This document shows, one piece after another, positions 35,188 through 42,939 of a stretch of 64,000 bases of DNA. The stretch's first letter is position 1; every line of letters starts with the position of its first letter. Source of the stretch: Leptospiraceae bacterium (GTDB lineage Bacteria; Spirochaetota; Leptospiria; Leptospirales; Leptospiraceae). The notes beneath the pieces are model-generated. The model made no database searches and was not told the origin of the DNA. It saw only the letters and a program-made list of their open reading frames with translations. The position numbers and the translations under genes are program-made. The stretch is from contig JADJFV010000005.1 of NCBI GenBank assembly GCA_016708435.1, forward strand, positions 186,001-250,000, written 5' to 3'.

Positions 35188-37158
35188 TTGCAAATAAATC
35201 AATTCATAATATCTGACCTACCTGAACTGGAGCAAAAAGTCTCCTCGTTCTCTAAGCAGATAAATGCGGATTATTTTGCTTTATCGCAAATGAATTCTTT
35301 CCCGGATCATTCTGAGAGATTTATAAAGGTAGTATTTTACGTTCGTAAGGAAACTTTACAAAATTCTCAAAAAGAAATTCGCAGTCTATTAAAATTCAAT
35401 CCTAATATTCTAGCTCTCCTAGTTGTAAATGCTCCACCGGAAGAAAATATTTTTGAGACTACTGGACTTGAAAATGATTTATTCTTTTCTAATATAGAAG
35501 ACACAGTCCCTGCAGTTTTTCTTTCCAAGACTTTGGTAAATGCCTTTAGCTTTTTACAACTACGATTAGAAAGTTTTGAGTTACAATACAAAGTAAATCT
35601 TAGCACGAGTCATATTTCTAAGCTTACTAGAATCGGTGTTAGCCTCTCGAACGAAAAAGATTTCACAAAGTTACTGCGAGATATTCTTTATAGCTCAAGA
35701 GAAATTTCAGTCGCAGATTCAGGTTCTCTTTACTTGATTGACAAAGACGAAAAAGGCAATCCAAAGAATCTACGCTTTAAGATTTCCGCGATGGACTTAA
35801 ATAGCATTGAATTCATTTTGCCAATCAATAAGCAAAGCATTGCCGGATATGTCGCGTTTACCGGTAAGGTTTTGAATATTCCCGACGTATACAATCTTCC
35901 TAAAGATGTAGAATACAATTTCAATAGAGACTTTGACAGAGTTAAGAATTATCATTCTAAGAGTATGCTCGTAGTTCCGATGAAAAATTATCTTGGTGAA
36001 GTGATTGGTGTCATACAACTTATTAATCGCAAGAAAAACTTCAATAATAAGTTGACCGTAGATCAGATGCGGGGTAATGATGTTATGCCTTTCGATAAAT
36101 ATTCGGAAGAGCTTGTGATGAGCGTAGCGGGGCAGGCTGCTGTTGCTATTCAAAACAATAATTTGATTCAAGACATCGAATCTCTCTTTGAAGGATTTGT
36201 AACAGCATCTGTGAGTGCAATTGAAGCACGGGATCCGACTACGAGTGGTCATTCCTTTCGAGTAGCTCTATTAACAGTCGGTCTTGCAGAGACAGTTGAT
36301 AAGATTAGTGTTGGTAAGTTTTCTAATGTAAAATTTACCCATGAACAAATGAAAGAGATTCGTTATGCTTCTCTTCTTCATGACTTTGGAAAAGTTGGAG
36401 TGCGAGAAAAAGTTTTAGTTAAATCAAAGAAGCTAGAACCCTACGAATTAGATTTAATTAAATGGCGCTTTCATTATATGAATAAGGATTTACAAGAGCG
36501 GTTTACAGCGCGCAAACTTGAATATGTAAAGAAGAATGGAAATGTTGGTTATTTTGAATTCGAGCGGGCAATTGAAATGGAATACTCTTTTGAGAAAAAG
36601 AAATTGGAAGAGATGCTTCAAGTAATCATTGCTTCGAATGAACCTACAATTCTAGAGCAATCCAATTCACAAGCACTCGAAGATATATCTAAAATGAATT
36701 TTTCCTTTTTAGATGGAAATGAATTACCTGTGCTCACCTCTGCTGAATTAAACTTCCTTTCTATTCGCAAAGGCTCTCTCGACTTTGAAGAGCGCAAAGA
36801 AATAGAGTCCCATGTAGAGCATACCTTTCAGTTCTTGAGTAAGATTCCCTGGACTTCGGGTCTAAAGATGGTTCCTAGTATTGCCCATGCCCATCATGAA
36901 AAATTGAACGGGAATGGTTATCCAAGAGGATTACATGCCCAAGATATTCCGATTCAATCTAAGATGATGACGATTGCTGATATATTTGATGCTTTGACTG
37001 ACAAAGATAGACCTTATAAAAAGGCAGTTCCACTTGAGCGTGCACTCGATATTCTAAAAATGGAGGTAAAAGATCATCATGTTGATGGTGATTTGTTAAA
37101 TATTTTTATCGAATTGCGGGTTTTCGAAAGACTAAATACTAACAAACAAATTTCATAA
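35188..37158 (+). CDS. GAF and HD-GYP domain protein, probable cyclic di-GMP phosphodiesterase
   Basis: 656 residues from a TTG. Residues 1-140 form an unassigned N-terminal part; a GAF domain lies at 150-330 (LYLIDKDEKGNPKNLRFKIS, VPMKNYLGEVIGVIQLINR). The HD-GYP follows: HSFRVALL, LLHDFGKVGVREKVLVKSKK, an insert of about 130 helical residues, then HAHHEKLNGNGYPRGLHAQD, IADIFDALTDKDRPYKKA. The metal His/Asp and GYP signature are intact, so it should degrade cyclic di-GMP. The insert inside the HD core is longer than in standard members. Confidence 0.9.
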   Translation: MQINQFIISDLPELEQKVSSFSKQINADYFALSQMNSFPDHSERFIKVVFYVRKETLQNSQKEIRSLLKFNPNILALLVVNAPPEENIFETTGLENDLFFSNIEDTVPAVFLSKTLVNAFSFLQLRLESFELQYKVNLSTSHISKLTRIGVSLSNEKDFTKLLRDILYSSREISVADSGSLYLIDKDEKGNPKNLRFKISAMDLNSIEFILPINKQSIAGYVAFTGKVLNIPDVYNLPKDVEYNFNRDFDRVKNYHSKSMLVVPMKNYLGEVIGVIQLINRKKNFNNKLTVDQMRGNDVMPFDKYSEELVMSVAGQAAVAIQNNNLIQDIESLFEGFVTASVSAIEARDPTTSGHSFRVALLTVGLAETVDKISVGKFSNVKFTHEQMKEIRYASLLHDFGKVGVREKVLVKSKKLEPYELDLIKWRFHYMNKDLQERFTARKLEYVKKNGNVGYFEFERAIEMEYSFEKKKLEEMLQVIIASNEPTILEQSNSQALEDISKMNFSFLDGNELPVLTSAELNFLSIRKGSLDFEERKEIESHVEHTFQFLSKIPWTSGLKMVPSIAHAHHEKLNGNGYPRGLHAQDIPIQSKMMTIADIFDALTDKDRPYKKAVPLERALDILKMEVKDHHVDGDLLNIFIELRVFERLNTNKQIS

Positions 37159-37168
37159 GGATTATTTA

Positions 37169-38008
37169 ATGTCTGAATACCCATTAAAAAATTGCACAAT
37201 ACTCATCACTGGAATCACTGATTCTGGTTCGTTAGCATTAGCCATTGCTAAGCAGGCTAAGAAAGAAGGCGCTGAACTTATTTGCACTGGTCTCGGTTTG
37301 ACACCTTATCACAACAATCTTTCCGATAAAGCAAAAGCCTACTTAGAAAAAACTTTTTCTGATTTTAAAGAAACTATCGCTAAAGAACTCGGAGAGAATA
37401 CTCTTACGTTGCCTCTTGATGTGACGATTGATGCAAGCATAGATGATACAGCAAAATTTCTGAGCGAAAAAGGAATCCAGCTAAATGGGCTTCTTCATTC
37501 CATTGCTATGGACAAAACAATTCGTGCCGGTGCAGTTAAGCCTCTGATAGAAGTTACAAGAGAAGAATTTATGGGAGCAATGGATGTATCTGCTTATTCA
37601 TTAATTGCTCTTACTCGAAGTCTACTCAATAAACAAGTTCTACAAAAGAACTCTTCTATTGTTTCACTGAGTTATCTCGGTGCAGAGAAAATTGTGCGCC
37701 ATCCTTATAAGAACGTTGGTGTTGCGAAAGCTGCTCTTGAGCGGATAACAAGAGAGTTGGCGTTTGAACTAGGCAAGTCTCATAATATAAAAGTAAATTC
37801 AATTCGTTTTTCTCCTTTCACGGGAAGCAAAGCAGGGGGAGCTATACAGGGCTTACAGGAAGCATTTGATTTTGCACAAGAAAATTCTCCGATGGGAAAT
37901 GCTCTTCCCGAAGACTTAGGATATGAAGTAGCTTATCTCCTCAGACCTTATGGGCGGATAACAGGCGAAATTCGTCATGTAGATGGTGGATACAATATCA
38001 GAGCTTAA
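37169..38008 (+). CDS. fabI: Enoyl-[acyl-carrier-protein] reductase
   Basis: 279 residues. Last step of the fatty-acid elongation cycle, NADH-dependent. N-terminal TILITGITDSGSLALAIAKQ, the LLHSIAMD motif, the catalytic Tyr/Lys in PYKNVGVAKAALERITRELA (Tyr-x6-Lys), and the end GYEVAYLLRPYGRITGEIRH with VDGGYNI. AAGGAT precedes the ATG, 8 bp after the HD-GYP stop. Confidence 0.92.
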   Translation: MSEYPLKNCTILITGITDSGSLALAIAKQAKKEGAELICTGLGLTPYHNNLSDKAKAYLEKTFSDFKETIAKELGENTLTLPLDVTIDASIDDTAKFLSEKGIQLNGLLHSIAMDKTIRAGAVKPLIEVTREEFMGAMDVSAYSLIALTRSLLNKQVLQKNSSIVSLSYLGAEKIVRHPYKNVGVAKAALERITRELAFELGKSHNIKVNSIRFSPFTGSKAGGAIQGLQEAFDFAQENSPMGNALPEDLGYEVAYLLRPYGRITGEIRHVDGGYNIRA

Positions 38009-38028
38009 ACATTAGACTTGTTGCAAAT

Positions 38029-38099
38029 TTGTCACCCTGAGCCTGTCGAAGGGCATATATTTAGCTAATAGTATGGATTCGACAAGCTCACCATGACAA
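38029..38099. repeat. Palindromic intergenic repeat of the CCTGAGCCTGTCGAAGGG type
   Basis: Arms 38029-38050 and 38078-38099 pair at 18 of 22 positions (TTGTCACCCTGAGCCTGTCGAA). The same motif is common between genes of many environmental bacteria. It lies between convergent fabI and tsaB and may act as a bidirectional terminator. Confidence 0.75.
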
Positions 38100-38103
38100 T
38101 TTT

Positions 38104-38748
38104 TTATTTATGTGCGTAGGTCTCTCTCATATACTTAGGAAGTAGGGAAGAATAATCATTGTTCGTTAGGTTTAAGTTGCGGATAATGGAAAGTTTCCTT
38201 TTAAGAAGAGGAATTGGGTTAGGAAGAGAAGAAAGTAAATCTTGTGTATGCGCTACTAAGTCGGTATCGGAAATTACGATACTATTTTGATATTCTTCGT
38301 TGAATAGATTTGGGATATCAGAAGGTAGCGCATCATAGGTTCCTTTATATGTTTGACCATCAGAGTATCCTGTAAAGACTTTCTTTTGTTTTCCATCCAG
38401 ACATACAATTGCGGGGGATTTATAATATTCAGTGTAATAAGCAGAATACAATTCCAGTGTATCAAGACCAATGCTAGGAATTTTCCAAATCTGAGATAGG
38501 TTTCTCGCAGTGCTAACAGAAATACGAATTCCAGTAAATGAACCCGGACCACTACAACATACAATTGCATCAGGCTTATCTAGGCTAATAGCATTAAGCC
38601 CCTTTTTTATATCAGTAATTAATCGAAAGGATGCTTCTCGTGGATGATTGGCAGAATAAAAATAATCTTCCTTTATATCCGAATCACTAACAGTATAAAG
38701 ACCGACTAGAATAAAGTCACAGCTTGTATCAAAGAATAAAATGCGCAT
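38104..38748 (-). CDS. tsaB: tRNA threonylcarbamoyladenosine biosynthesis protein TsaB
   Basis: 214 residues. Partner of TsaD in making t6A37 of ANN-decoding tRNAs. N-terminal MRILFFDTSCDFILVGLYTV, then HPREASFRLITDIKKGL and the core IVCCSGPGSFTGIRISVSTA, RNLSQIWKIPSIGLDTLELY. The rest is the degenerate second half. Confidence 0.93.
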   Translation of the reverse strand: MRILFFDTSCDFILVGLYTVSDSDIKEDYFYSANHPREASFRLITDIKKGLNAISLDKPDAIVCCSGPGSFTGIRISVSTARNLSQIWKIPSIGLDTLELYSAYYTEYYKSPAIVCLDGKQKKVFTGYSDGQTYKGTYDALPSDIPNLFNEEYQNSIVISDTDLVAHTQDLLSSLPNPIPLLKRKLSIIRNLNLTNNDYSSLLPKYMRETYAHK

Positions 38749-38798
38749 TTATTTACAAATGCGCAAAGTTTCCGTTTTTGGTCGATTGTTTATTTTAA

Positions 38799-39290
38799 TT
38801 AAAATCCTGAGGCGGTAATTGCAGCTTTTGCACAAGGATTGTTGTTTGGATCACAGGAATACAGTTTAAATGTGAAGCCATCGCTTGGATTTGGTCTTTG
38901 TGTAGAACTTCCTAAATTTGTATTGGTTGTTCCTGTAAAGCTAAGTGCAGAACAATTAGATGTAGAGAGTGCATACTTTTTTACATTCGTATTGAGTGCT
39001 CCACCTGCACCGCCTGCAACTGTGTTGTAATAATTGGAAGGACTAACAACGATTCCATTGAGAGTAAATGTATCAAAGCATTGTCCTGTAAAGGAAAGAT
39101 TTGAAAGGTCAGCGCGAGAGAGTATAACAAGAGATCCATTCGTGTATTTATCTGTAGCAGTTCCATTCGACCAATTTCTTAGGACTAATGCTGATAATCC
39201 GCTTCTATCTTTCTTTTTAGATTGAATGCATCCAACGGATACAATTAAAATCATGGCGATTAAAAATATATTTTTATAATTTGTTTTCAT
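38799..39290 (-). CDS. Small lipoprotein
   Basis: 163 residues from the ATG at 39290 (AAGGAATA upstream); the frame is open further upstream but inside the porin gene. The signal peptide is IFLIAMILIVSVGC. The mature part has four or more Cys (GQCFDTF, STSNCSALSF, LYSCDPNNNPCAKAA), likely disulfides. Family not recognised. It follows the porin gene by 13 bp, so the two are probably co-transcribed. Confidence 0.8.
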   Translation of the reverse strand: MKTNYKNIFLIAMILIVSVGCIQSKKKDRSGLSALVLRNWSNGTATDKYTNGSLVILSRADLSNLSFTGQCFDTFTLNGIVVSPSNYYNTVAGGAGGALNTNVKKYALSTSNCSALSFTGTTNTNLGSSTQRPNPSDGFTFKLYSCDPNNNPCAKAAITASGF

Positions 39291-39303
39291 TCTATTTATT
39301 CCT

Positions 39304-41010
39304 TTAGTTTGGTCTGTAACTATATGCTTCTGGAGAAACTGTTCCAGTCCAAAAGTTTCCTTGTAATTGGAGGTAGATTCTTCTATCATCGATGGCTGTA
39401 TAATTTCCTGTATTCGGATTTACATCAAATTTATTTCCTAGAATTTGATAGAATAATTGTGCTTTGAAGTGATGCTTGTCTCCGAAAAGATTTACACCTG
39501 CCCAATATACACGTAATATATCATTCTGGTTGTGACTATTTCCATCTCTATGAAAGTCCCCTGCAATTTCTTCATACTTTAAGACTGGCATGATATAATA
39601 TTTATCCATGATTGGAATATTGTATCCGATGGTTGTATGCCAGGCATGTAGATTGTTAGATGCAGCACCGGTATATTTGGTGTATGCGCCTGTAATATAA
39701 GCACCTTGAAATGTAAAGGTTGTATCATAGGTATGACCGACTAAACCAAAGCTTGGACGACCGGGAGTGGTCGCGCTATTTTGCACATTGTAGTTTGGCA
39801 CACTCATTGTAATATTATTTACAATCACATTCGTAGTGCTTCCTCTGTCTGGATTGGATTGTTGTCCGTTGAGTAAATTAAATGCGTTAGTTGTTCCTGG
39901 CATGTATTCCGGAACGGCTAAAGTGTTTGGTTGAAAGTTTGCTGTTTGCATATAGCCTGCACCAATAGACCATTTCATTTCCTTTTGGAATACTTCTTCG
40001 CCTTCTTGCCAGTTTACTTCTTTTCCGTCTGCTTCCCGTTTTAATCCGCCGAATACATTGTATTGTGCTCGTGCGTAGTAGGTAGGGGAAATTAAAACTG
40101 TTCCCCAGCGGTTAGCCGTTGTTAGATCCTGTCTTCTACCTGTTCCATAATCTCCACCGGCACCTTTTCCATTTCCAACCATTAAGGATACTTGCAAATA
40201 TCTTTCCCATTTATGACCCAATTCTTTTAAAGGAAGAGCAGATACCATGACACCTAAGTCAAATTGAGGAATTGCGTTTGTGATAATGCTACGCTCAAGA
40301 GTAATGAAATTAGCCGAAGATTGAAGATACTCTCTCGTAAACTGCGTATTCATTTGACCGAATGTGAGACGAAGACCGGCATATGGATGTTTTGCGTAGA
40401 TTAGAGCTTCATGCACATAACCACGATTATCTGACATTCTCACTGTATTGACTACGGGAGTTGTAGTAGTAGTGATAATACCGTTGTTGTTCGATACACC
40501 GGTTACAACGTTAGTTGTTGTAGTAGCTGTGTTGGGACGATTTACCATATTCTCCATACGAAATTGAATATTCATTCCCCACCAATCGTTTTCATACATT
40601 GTTCCAAATCGTAGACGTCTAAAGTTCCAATCGACTGCATTGAAATCACTATGACCGTTCGAATAGGGAGATTCAACACTTCCGCTTACTCCTCTAAATT
40701 GCATTCTACCGTATACGGTGATTTTTTCTTTTTTTACATCGTCAGGTCTATGAGCAAATCCATCGGGTAGAGTGGTTATCTCTCTAGGCATTGGTTTTAG
40801 GTATTCAACTTTAGTTCTTCCTGGTCCTGGCTTTGTAAATATTTGTCCAGTCTCGGTATCTTCATAAAATTCTTTAGGTGCTTTCGTTTCCTTCTTAGGC
40901 TCGCTGTGACTATGGTCACTTGTAGCGTCTTTACTCTCTTCCGCTAAAATAGGGAAAAAGAGAGCAGCAGTAAGTAACATAAGAATTGTTTTAGTGTTTA
41001 TTTTTTGCAA
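39304..41010 (-). CDS. Outer-membrane porin, OprO/OprP-like
   Basis: 568 residues from a TTG with GGATGG upstream. Signal peptide ILMLLTAALFFPILA, then a His/Lys/Glu-rich stretch, then a barrel beginning ITVYGRMQFRGVSGSVESPY and containing VDWNFRRLRFGTMYENDWWG, ARAQYNVFGGLKREADGKEV and DILRVYWAGVNLFGDKHHFK, like phosphate-selective porins. The final strand ends with Tyr-Arg-Pro-Asn. Substrate unknown. Direct repeats resembling a Pho box lie upstream. Confidence 0.8.
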   Translation of the reverse strand: MQKINTKTILMLLTAALFFPILAEESKDATSDHSHSEPKKETKAPKEFYEDTETGQIFTKPGPGRTKVEYLKPMPREITTLPDGFAHRPDDVKKEKITVYGRMQFRGVSGSVESPYSNGHSDFNAVDWNFRRLRFGTMYENDWWGMNIQFRMENMVNRPNTATTTTNVVTGVSNNNGIITTTTTPVVNTVRMSDNRGYVHEALIYAKHPYAGLRLTFGQMNTQFTREYLQSSANFITLERSIITNAIPQFDLGVMVSALPLKELGHKWERYLQVSLMVGNGKGAGGDYGTGRRQDLTTANRWGTVLISPTYYARAQYNVFGGLKREADGKEVNWQEGEEVFQKEMKWSIGAGYMQTANFQPNTLAVPEYMPGTTNAFNLLNGQQSNPDRGSTTNVIVNNITMSVPNYNVQNSATTPGRPSFGLVGHTYDTTFTFQGAYITGAYTKYTGAASNNLHAWHTTIGYNIPIMDKYYIMPVLKYEEIAGDFHRDGNSHNQNDILRVYWAGVNLFGDKHHFKAQLFYQILGNKFDVNPNTGNYTAIDDRRIYLQLQGNFWTGTVSPEAYSYRPN

Positions 41011-41061
41011 TGTGAATTTCCATCCTTAATCGTAATTCTTCCTTATTTACTCTTATTGATG

Positions 41062-41128
41062 TTACAAATTTATTACAAATTGGCTTCAATGTGCTCCTGC
41101 AACTAAATTTATTACAAAATTATTTCAA
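41062..41128. promoter_or_regulatory. Pho-box-like direct repeats between porin and hydrolase genes
   Basis: TTACAA-n5-TTACAA at 41062-41078 and TTACAA-n5-TTTCAA at 41112-41128, 50 bp apart. Six-base repeats with five-base gaps match the PhoP/PhoB-type spacing. The region lies between divergent genes. No binding data; AT-rich context makes chance matches easier. Confidence 0.35.
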
Positions 41129-41288
41129 TATCAGACTATAATCAGGGTAGTTTTGTAATGAATTTGATAAATGAACTAGTGAAATACCTTGTTCGAGAGC
41201 TAACTACATAAAAACCAAAAAAATACAAGATTTTATTCAATAAAGTAATTGCTTAAGTTGGCATTAAAAAATGTAAATGGAGTTGTGA

Positions 41289-42320
41289 ATGCAAGAAACA
41301 GAAATTAGACTTTTGGAAACCGATACATTGATGTCGGAGATAATAAATAGAACCCCATCTTTGAGAACTTATAAGCCTCCCTTTTGGTGTAAAAATGCTT
41401 TTCTACAAATTATTTGGCTTATTGTTCGTGAAATCATTTATTATAACAGAGTAGAATATCGACGGCATAAATTGATTAGACCTGATGGTGGAACTTTATG
41501 CATTGATGTCTTGAAGGATGAAGAATTAAAAGAAGATGCACCGATTGTAATTTTTATTCATTCGATTACGGGAAGTTCTAATGCAGTGAATAGCTTTGTG
41601 CGGTATGCGCAATACCGTGGATGGCGCTCGATTGTTTTAAATCGGCGTGGTCATGATCATCCTCTTACAAATCCCAATTTTAATTTAATGGGAGATGTAG
41701 ATGATACAGTAGCCATGATTAATCATATTAAAACATTGTATCCAAATTCTAAGTATATGGGTGCTGTTGGAATATCTGCCGGAAGTGGACAAGTTGTTTC
41801 TTATATAGGAAGGGAAGCGCATAATGTAGGAATATCCGCTGCCGTATCTCTCTGTCCCGCCTATGATATCGGACAGGCTTTTGCGAATTTAGATGAGCAT
41901 TATCCATTAGTAGCTTCCTTATTATTGAAAAGAATTCAGAGTTATTTCTTGAAAAAGAATGCGAAAGTGCTTAAAGATGCCATTGGCTTTGAAGAAGGTT
42001 TACAGGCTAAATCCTTACATGAATTTGCAAAAAGAGTAGCTCCCATTTCTGGAGCAAAGGATTGGGATCACTATTTAGAAGAGCACAACCCGATGTCTCA
42101 TTTTCAGGACAATCAAGTTCCGTGTCTAATCCTAAATAGCCTCGACGATCCAATCTGTGTAAAAGAAAATATTCCGAATGAAAGCTACCGAAATTATGCT
42201 GTGGTCCTGACTCAATATGGCTCTCATATTGCTTTCGCGGAAGGTTTTTTTGCACAACGCTCTTGGATGGAAAGAGTCACAATGGATTTTCTGGAAACTT
42301 GTTCTTGTTCGTCTGTTTAA
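41289..42320 (+). CDS. YheT/ABHD1-like alpha/beta hydrolase
   Basis: 343 residues. Core: VIFIHSITGSSNAVNSFVRY (oxyanion), AQYRGWRSIVLNRRGHDHPL, VGISAGSGQVVSYI (nucleophile Ser), VPCLILNSLDDPICVKEN (Asp) and YGSHIAFAEG (His). YheT/EMB8 relatives act on lipids or esters. The stop overlaps the convergent trxA stop by 4 bp. Confidence 0.88.
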   Translation: MQETEIRLLETDTLMSEIINRTPSLRTYKPPFWCKNAFLQIIWLIVREIIYYNRVEYRRHKLIRPDGGTLCIDVLKDEELKEDAPIVIFIHSITGSSNAVNSFVRYAQYRGWRSIVLNRRGHDHPLTNPNFNLMGDVDDTVAMINHIKTLYPNSKYMGAVGISAGSGQVVSYIGREAHNVGISAAVSLCPAYDIGQAFANLDEHYPLVASLLLKRIQSYFLKKNAKVLKDAIGFEEGLQAKSLHEFAKRVAPISGAKDWDHYLEEHNPMSHFQDNQVPCLILNSLDDPICVKENIPNESYRNYAVVLTQYGSHIAFAEGFFAQRSWMERVTMDFLETCSCSSV

Positions 42321-42631
42321 ATAAATCCCTCAAATGCCTTTTGTAATTGTGGCAATGGCATTGCACCTGAGATTCTTTTTACTTCTTTTCCATCTTTAAA
42401 AAGAATGATCGTCGGGATGCTGTTTATATTAAATTGTCTGGCAATATCTGGCTTTTCTTCTGTATTGATTTTGATTACTGTAACTTTGCCTTTCCAAACA
42501 GATGCTAATTCAGCTATGACAGGGCTCAATGTCCTACAAGGCGCACACCAGGCAGCCCAGAAGTCAACTAGTATAGGCTTATCATGAGTAGCCACTAAGT
42601 CATTGAAAGAAGAAGGTAGTTTTTCACTCAT
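42317..42631 (-). CDS. trxA: Thioredoxin
   Basis: 104 residues. Cytoplasmic disulfide reductase. Active site WAAWCAPCRTLSPVI: the usual WCGPC is WCAPC here, a change seen in some thioredoxins. The cis-Pro motif NSIPTIILFKDGKEV and C-terminal SGAMPLPQLQKAF are normal. The ATG overlaps the stop of the tiny gene upstream (ATGA). Confidence 0.94.
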   Translation of the reverse strand: MSEKLPSSFNDLVATHDKPILVDFWAAWCAPCRTLSPVIAELASVWKGKVTVIKINTEEKPDIARQFNINSIPTIILFKDGKEVKRISGAMPLPQLQKAFEGFI

Positions 42632-42795
42632 ACATGAACCCCCATCATAAAACCTAGCAATGCGCCGTAGATTGTGCTAATATATGGATTCGCTGTAATA
42701 GGGCATGCACCGGATCTACATCCAATTACCTTATGCCATGCAAAGCCTAACGCTGCACCGGAAATAACTTGTAGCAATGTTGTCATTGTTATCAT
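42628..42795 (-). CDS. Tiny membrane protein of DUF6132 type, coupled to trxA
   Basis: 55 residues from the ATG at 42795, with GGAGGA nine bases upstream. It reads MITMTTLLQVISGAALGFAW, HKVIGCRSGACPITANPYIS, TIYGALLGFMMGVHV. Two short membrane segments with the conserved GC-x-(S/T)G-x-CPIT-x-NPY-x-S pattern of a family found beside thioredoxin genes. The two Cys may be a redox site served by the coupled thioredoxin. Function unknown. Confidence 0.82.
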   Translation of the reverse strand: MITMTTLLQVISGAALGFAWHKVIGCRSGACPITANPYISTIYGALLGFMMGVHV

Positions 42796-42912
42796 AATAA
42801 AAAATCCTCCTAAGATTGAAATAGACTCTATTTTCGTAAATAGGATACCCTGTATGGTATATTTGACAGGAAAAAAGAGAAATCGTTTTTAAGCAAGCAG
42901 AATTTAATTTAT

Positions 42913-42939
42913 TAACTCACCTTGTGTATGGGTGATTTA
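42913..42939. terminator. Hairpin overlapping the stop of the SpoIIE gene
   Basis: TAACTCACC and GGTGATTTA pair at 8 of 9 positions around a nine-base loop; the right arm covers the stop codon on the minus strand. It resembles the hairpin at 19083-19110. Confidence 0.4.
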
